Shown here one piece after another: positions 59,035-64,000 of a stretch of 64,000 nt of DNA. Position 1 is the first letter of the stretch. Each line of letters starts with the position of its first letter. The position numbers were made by a program, and so were the translations under genes. The stretch spans positions 677,764-741,763 of the forward strand of contig BSBK01003566.1 in assembly GCA_027943335.1 (NCBI GenBank), in the 5' to 3' direction. The notes below the pieces were generated by a model, which saw nothing but the letters and a program-made list of their open reading frames with translations, was not told the origin of the DNA and did no database searches. This DNA comes from Chamaecyparis obtusa. Lineage: Eukaryota > Streptophyta > Pinopsida > Cupressales > Cupressaceae.

Positions 59035-60298
59035 TGTGTGTGTGAATTTTGTACCTAGCTGTAGACACAACAATTCAGTAAAACATTAGAGGTTAGCAAA
59101 AACCAAAATCTACAAGTAAATGAAGCTATGCTAACCAGGTGATTTACTGCCTTCTAGTAGGTGTGAGTATGATGTTCTCAAATTGAAATCAAGATCAGTG
59201 ACAATGCAACACCTAAACGAAGGATTTGAATGCAAGAGGATGAAAAATTATATGAATGCAGATTAGTCTACATTTTTGTATTTTCTGTGCAATAATATAA
59301 AAACTATATGAATCTAAGCTAGATGAAGAAATTGAATGCAAATTTAATCTAAGAATGTTGTGAATGATATGAGAATCTATGATATGAAACTATTCAAAAA
59401 CTATGATCAACTATGAAAGATCTCACAAATCGCCTGTCGCAAGTGTTTTGATCCTTCAATTGCCAATTTACCAGAGTAATTGTGCAAGTTCGAGTGTTGA
59501 TAATTATGAAGAGCCGAGCCTTGATTTTATAGAAATCTAGGGCTTTGAGGATGCAGGAGAAAAGCCATAAATCACTCTTGATAAACTCAAGTTTATTTTT
59601 ATGTTATCAAGAAATCAGAGATAATTAACTCACAAAAATCATGCAAAAGCAACTTTTAACTCAAAATAGAGTTTAGATCAGATTTCAACTCATCATTAGA
59701 TGTTGAGTTTCAATTTTAAAATTAATTGTTAATTTCTAGTTGCCTGCTTTTCTGATTGTACATGATTCAATTATAAATTAATTTTTAAAAATAAAGTGAT
59801 TTATTCTCAACTTAACTGATTTTTAATTAAAACAATTGATTTATGGGTTAATCAATTATTAAATCAAACTTTTATTCTAAAACTATATTATTAAAAATTG
59901 ACAATTGACATTAATTAATTAAATAAGAATTTAATCAATTAGTCATAAGATTTTAGATTTAGTGTCAAAATTAAATAATACAATTTAGGAATAAATATAA
60001 TTAAATTTAATTAAATAATCAAGTGGCAGTATTAAATCTGATTAATTAAATATTCAAAATATTTAATTAATCAAACTTTAGGATAAATAAGATTTATCGC
60101 CAGATAATTATTAAATTAAAGATAATTAGGATAAATAAGAATATTGCTAGGAATATTCTCCGACGTAGAATTTAGGATAAAATCAATTAAATTTGATAAT
60201 GTGCAGATGTGCCTTAGGTTAGGACTTTGATGTCGATTTCGTTTGATTTGAAGATGTAGGAGGTTAATGAACCTATAGCCCATTTTTGAGGTATTAGA
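59035..60298 (-). repeat. B3 5' LTR (right copy)
   Basis: 1264 bases next to the primer site. It ends TATTAGA where the other three family LTRs end TTACA, so the terminal C has mutated. The TATA-like box is at 59525-59532 (minus strand). Confidence 0.93.
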
Positions 60299-60735
60299 GA
60301 TATAGAAATACAATTAAGATTGGAATGTAAATATTAAACCTAATTTAGTAAGTGTTATGGTTCAATTTGGTTTAGTGATAAGGTCAGGTTTAATTTTTTA
60401 AATGTTACTTTTATAGTTTAATTTGTTTAGTGTTATTTTTATAGTTTCATTTTGTTTACTCTTTACTTAGATGTAGGCTTAGGGTTCAATTAGATGTTCT
60501 AGGTGGTTTACTATTTTATTAGATTTAAAATGGTTAAATTTGAGTTGAGATTTAATAAGGGTTAGGGTTAAATTTTGATTAGTCTTTTATAAAGGTTGTA
60601 GTTCAATTGACATTTTGGTTGGGGATCATGGTTTGATTGCATGTCTTTCAACCAATATATGAAGAAGTGTCATAAGAAAACACTTCTTGGAGGAGGGTTT
60701 CAGATATATGATAATTAAAAATAATAACTTATATT
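60299..60735. repeat. Degenerate telomere-like tract, middle part
   Basis: It begins with the B3 target duplication and resumes the TTAGGGTTCAATTTGGTTTA-like sequence that ended at 45724. Confidence 0.65.
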
Positions 60736-61170
60736 TATCTTCTCTCTCCTACCCTCCTACCTATATCTCTTTGACTCTTCCTAATCTTCTCCCTCCCTCC
60801 CTCCTTCCCCTCTCTTCTCTCCCCCTCAAGTTATCTCTCTCCCTCTACCCCCCATATACTATCCTCTAATATCTGCATATCTTTATCTCACTTTCTCTTA
60901 CCCCTGTCTATCTCCCTTCTCTCTATCAACTCTCCCTTCCATACGTCATCCCTATACCCCTACCTATCTCTCTGCATTTACCCCATTTTTGCATTCTCTT
61001 CAAATATATTTATATATCTCTCTTTCTCTTTGTTTGTTTCACTACATCTCTATCCCTCTCCCCTCCATATATGTACCTCATTATACTTCTATATCTATAT
61101 CACTTTATCTTGTTATAAATATATCTCTCTATCACTCCCTCTTCTCTTTCCATTATACCTCTCTCTCCAG
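60736..61170. repeat. Pyrimidine-rich block
   Basis: The plus strand is mostly C and T (TCTCTCTCC, CCTCCCTCCCTCC and similar) with interspersed TATATCTCTC. Open frames across it are low-complexity artefacts. Confidence 0.8.
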
Positions 61171-61590
61171 CTCTCTCTATATTAGGTTTTGTGTTAGGGT
61201 TCAATTTACTTTAGTGTTCTAATAGACTTGGTGTTAGGGTTTAATTTGTTTTAATGCAAAGTTAGAGTTAAATTTGGGTTAGGTTAGCGTTTAATTTTGT
61301 TTGATGCTCAATTAGGTTTATTGTTAGGGTTGAATTTTCTTTAAGGTTACGATCATGATTCAATCTGGTTTACTTTTAGGGTTTATTTTTGTTTATTGTT
61401 AGGGAACTGAGTTTTGAGTTTTTTAGTGTTATGGATAGGGTTTAATTTTGTTGGGTATTTGAATTTAGTTTTATTTACTATTAGGTTTAAGATTCAATTT
61501 AGTTTATTTTTAGTTTTAAGATTAATAATTTGCTTAAAGGCTAGAATTACATCAGGTTCAAAGTTAAGGTTGGTATTTATTTAAGTTTAT
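61171..61590. repeat. Degenerate telomere-like tract, right part
   Basis: More TTAGGGTTTAATTTGTTTTA-like units. A short similar stretch reappears at about 63210-63270. Confidence 0.6.
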
Positions 61591-62920
61591 GTTGCTTCCA
61601 ACACCCCAAATTTTGAACTTTTAAAAACCAGCCCCATGAGAAAAGTTCCTAAATTGTCTTGATATCTTACTGATTTTTTATTGCTAATGATGCTTTGGTA
61701 AAGTGTAATTTATGAAAGGGCAATGTTCAAGGATGTGTTGAACTTGAACTTAGAACCTCAAGGTTCAAAGTTCAAAGTTCAAAATGCAGTTTGCAAAGTT
61801 CAAAGTTCAAAATCGAACTTGCAAATTCAGAGAGTTCAAAGCTAGTTTCAAAGCTTAATCCAAAAAGAGAAAGTTTAGAGCTACCAGTTCAAATTTAAGG
61901 TTCAAAGTCACATTCTGATATGCAAAATTTGAGGTCCATAGTTTAAACATCAAAGTTCACAGTTTGGACGCAAGAATTAAAGTTCAGAATACTAGAGCAT
62001 ACCATTTTATGTTCAAAGCTTAAATTGGGAAATCCACATGAAAATGCAAATTCATATGTGCAGATTCAAAGATTCAAGCATCTCAAATTGATGCCATGCT
62101 TCAGTGATATGAGTGGCCTCTTAGTAGTTTGGTGATTTAGTTTCAGAGCTCCAGGTTGTGAGTCTGGGTTTAAGAATCAATGTGTGCCTTCCCAACTGGA
62201 TTTCAATGATCTTGTCTATACCATATCAATGAAAGGAGATTAATTTTAAGTTAATATAAAGATTCATAGTTCATATATGAAGGAGAATAAGCTCATTTGG
62301 GTAATGGTTCTACAAAGTTTCATTTGAGATAGTTTTTGACTTACTCAAGAATGCAGAAAATGGTATCACTGCAGAGGTGAGCAAGTACACAACAAGGTTG
62401 TCATATTTTTCCTCATGAATAAATTTGTAGCTCTAACTCAGATCATTTAAATCCACTCTCTGAGTTTCTTCTAAAATCACGCAAATAGAAAAGTTATGGC
62501 ACAGTGTATTTAAGAGAAGAAGATGTGCAAGTCACTGAGAACAATATTTCAGCAAGACTGATTTATGACAATCATATATACCCTCAAACAGTAGCTTGTA
62601 TCATTCACCTCAGATATTAATTTTGAAATCATGCTAGTCAGATTGTATAAAGCTAGGTTTTGGAAAATATATCCAAAAATTAGGTTGATCCAACGGTGGA
62701 GAAAAAACTTATACCCCCCACATAGAGACCCAATTTCTCTGCTAGGAAAAATACTGATTTCGGTGGAGTGTAATGATAGAAGAATGACATCTGGCAGTCA
62801 CTTGGCATGAAAATACTTTCCTAAACATCATAAAAATGTCTTATTATTATTATGTGATCCTAATAATTCATTAGGTAATAGTTTAGAGAAATATATAAAG
62901 GAACTCTCAAGAGATATCGG
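61591..62920. other. Unassigned sequence with GTTCAAAG repeats
   Basis: 61755-62060 contains many copies of GTTCAAAG-like octamers, partly tandem. The rest shows no gene, LTR or RNA. Confidence 0.5.
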
Positions 62921-62925
62921 GGCGG

Positions 62926-62958
<33 letters not shown>

Positions 62959-62960
62959 GG
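62919..62960. repeat. Poly-G tract
   Basis: An uninterrupted run of 31 G (62927-62957), preceded by GGGGCGGC and followed by TGG and an A run. It is a strong candidate for G-quadruplex formation and for sequencing-length error. Confidence 0.9.
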
Positions 62961-63269
62961 TGAAAAAAAAGTTTGTCAAATGTTAATGTTAGAAATAAAA
63001 ACCATTCAAGAATCAATTTTTAGAATCGATAAGCATAACTAAAAGCAATTTGTTGGGAAGTAGGGAGCTGTACCTCTTAATTTAGAGGAGGGTTATCAAT
63101 TAATGATAACTCATCCAACTGTTAGTATTGTTCATCTTTCTTTCCAGGCATTTAGAGTTGAATTGTTTGTTAATTTGTGAAAGGACAAATCTGTATACTA
63201 ACATTTACTAAGGCAAGGGTTTAATTAGGTTTAAGGTTATGTTTCAAAAGGGTTAGAATTTGATTTGAT

Positions 63270-63400
63270 TCTATCTCCTTTCCTCTCCTTACATCTCTCT
63301 CTTCACCCTCTATCATTCTCACTACATTTATCTCTCCTATTTTATACCACTATTTCTCTCATTTCTCTCCTTATTGCTCTCTCTTTCTATATCTCTTTAA
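63270..63400. repeat. Second pyrimidine-rich block
   Basis: CT-rich sequence like that at 60736-61170, directly left of the TA microsatellite. Confidence 0.7.
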
Positions 63401-63409
63401 TTACCTATG

Positions 63410-63410
<1 letters not shown>

Positions 63411-63469
<59 letters not shown>

Positions 63470-63478
63470 TGTATATAC

Positions 63479-63550
<72 letters not shown>

Positions 63551-63614
63551 GTATAATATATATATATGTATATATATATATATGTATATACATATGTATA
63601 TATATATAATTATG

Positions 63615-63652
<38 letters not shown>

Positions 63653-63689
63653 TGTATATACATATATATATATATACATATAATATATA

Positions 63690-63725
<36 letters not shown>

Positions 63726-63770
63726 GTATATAAATATATATACATATATATATATGTATATACATATATG

Positions 63771-63803
<33 letters not shown>

Positions 63804-63896
63804 GTATATACATATATATATAAATATATATACATATTTATATATATATATATACATATATGTAATATATATATACATATAAATATATATATATAC

Positions 63897-63927
<31 letters not shown>

Positions 63928-64000
63928 CATATAATATATATACATATATATATATATACATATATAATTGTATATAAATATATATATGTATATATATATT
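63411..64000. repeat. TA microsatellite running off the window
   Basis: About 590 bases of (TA)n with interspersed TATATGTATATACATATAT variants. All open frames in it (runs of Tyr and Ile) are artefacts. Confidence 0.97.

Larger units (their letters stand above)
45730..60298 (-). mobile_element. B3, Ty3/gypsy Tat-type element, second copy of the B2 family
   Basis: 14.6 kb with LTRs of 1254 and 1264 bases and a perfect target duplication. Gene order, domains, leader and trailer match B2. It is inserted independently in the telomere-like tract. The protein parts differ from B2 at scattered positions. Three in-frame stop positions are shared with B2 and others are private to each copy. Confidence 0.94.

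Noticed and set aside
60687..61222. Ser/Leu/Pro-rich frames
   Set aside because: Low-complexity translation of a pyrimidine-rich tract.
62828..63016. Proline-run protein on the minus strand
   Set aside because: The run of Pro comes from the poly-G tract; no further coding support.
63265..63977. Long open frames of Tyr and Ile on both strands
   Set aside because: They are a product of the TA microsatellite; overlapping frames on both strands show the same composition.

Overview
The window is a gene-poor, AT-rich plant nuclear region built almost entirely from nested, decayed LTR retrotransposons. Plant origin is clear from the element lineages: a chromodomain-bearing Ty3/gypsy chromovirus, two Ty3/gypsy elements of the Tat type with a second RNase H, two Ty1/copia-type elements primed by initiator-Met tRNA, and degenerate TTTAGGG-like (Arabidopsis-type telomere) sequence. 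Large slowly purged elements in deep nests, with no host gene, suggest a large genome, for example a gymnosperm. That last point is inference and not diagnostic. No intact host gene, tRNA, rRNA or CRISPR was found.

Layout. (1) 1-18698: an old gypsy-like element O1 (+ strand), whose 5' LTR runs off the left edge and whose 3' LTR starts at 17764. It was hit by the copia element A1 (1871-16234, + strand, target-site duplication GTAAG). A1 was in turn hit by chromovirus B1 (4186-11981, - strand, duplication CAACC). (2) 18699-19568: short unassigned sequence with a decayed coding remnant. (3) 19569-41907: copia-type element A2 (- strand, duplication ACAAC/ACAAA). It has gag but no pol; the space for pol holds a long accessory reading frame of about 1080 codons. 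Its 5' LTR is split by Tat-type element B2 (26456-41497, - strand). (4) 41908-45729: unassigned sequence with a possible LINE scrap, then a degenerate telomere-like tract. (5) 45730-60298: B3 (- strand, duplication GATAT), a second copy of the B2 family, inserted in that tract. (6) 60299-64000: the rest of the telomere-like tract, pyrimidine-rich blocks, short-repeat sequence, a 31-base G run and a long TA microsatellite that runs off the right edge.

How the parts work together. Each element is a former self-copying unit: LTR promoter, tRNA primer site, gag, pol, polypurine tract, LTR. B1 encodes one Gag-Pol frame ending in integrase plus chromodomain. B2/B3 encode Gag, protease, a G-patch-like segment, reverse transcriptase, two RNase H domains and integrase, with leaders and trailers over 2 kb long. 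A1 has lost its integrase core and the front of its RT. A2 could only have moved with enzymes supplied in trans. All are broken now. LTR divergence judged by eye (B1 lowest, A2 and B2 intermediate, A1 highest) agrees with the nesting order.

Most interesting points: the accessory reading frame of A2; stop codons shared by B2 and B3, one of them a UAG near the gag-protease boundary; the G-patch-like segment of B2/B3; repeat arrays confined to one copy in the B2 and B3 leaders; and the TAG-only decay of B1.
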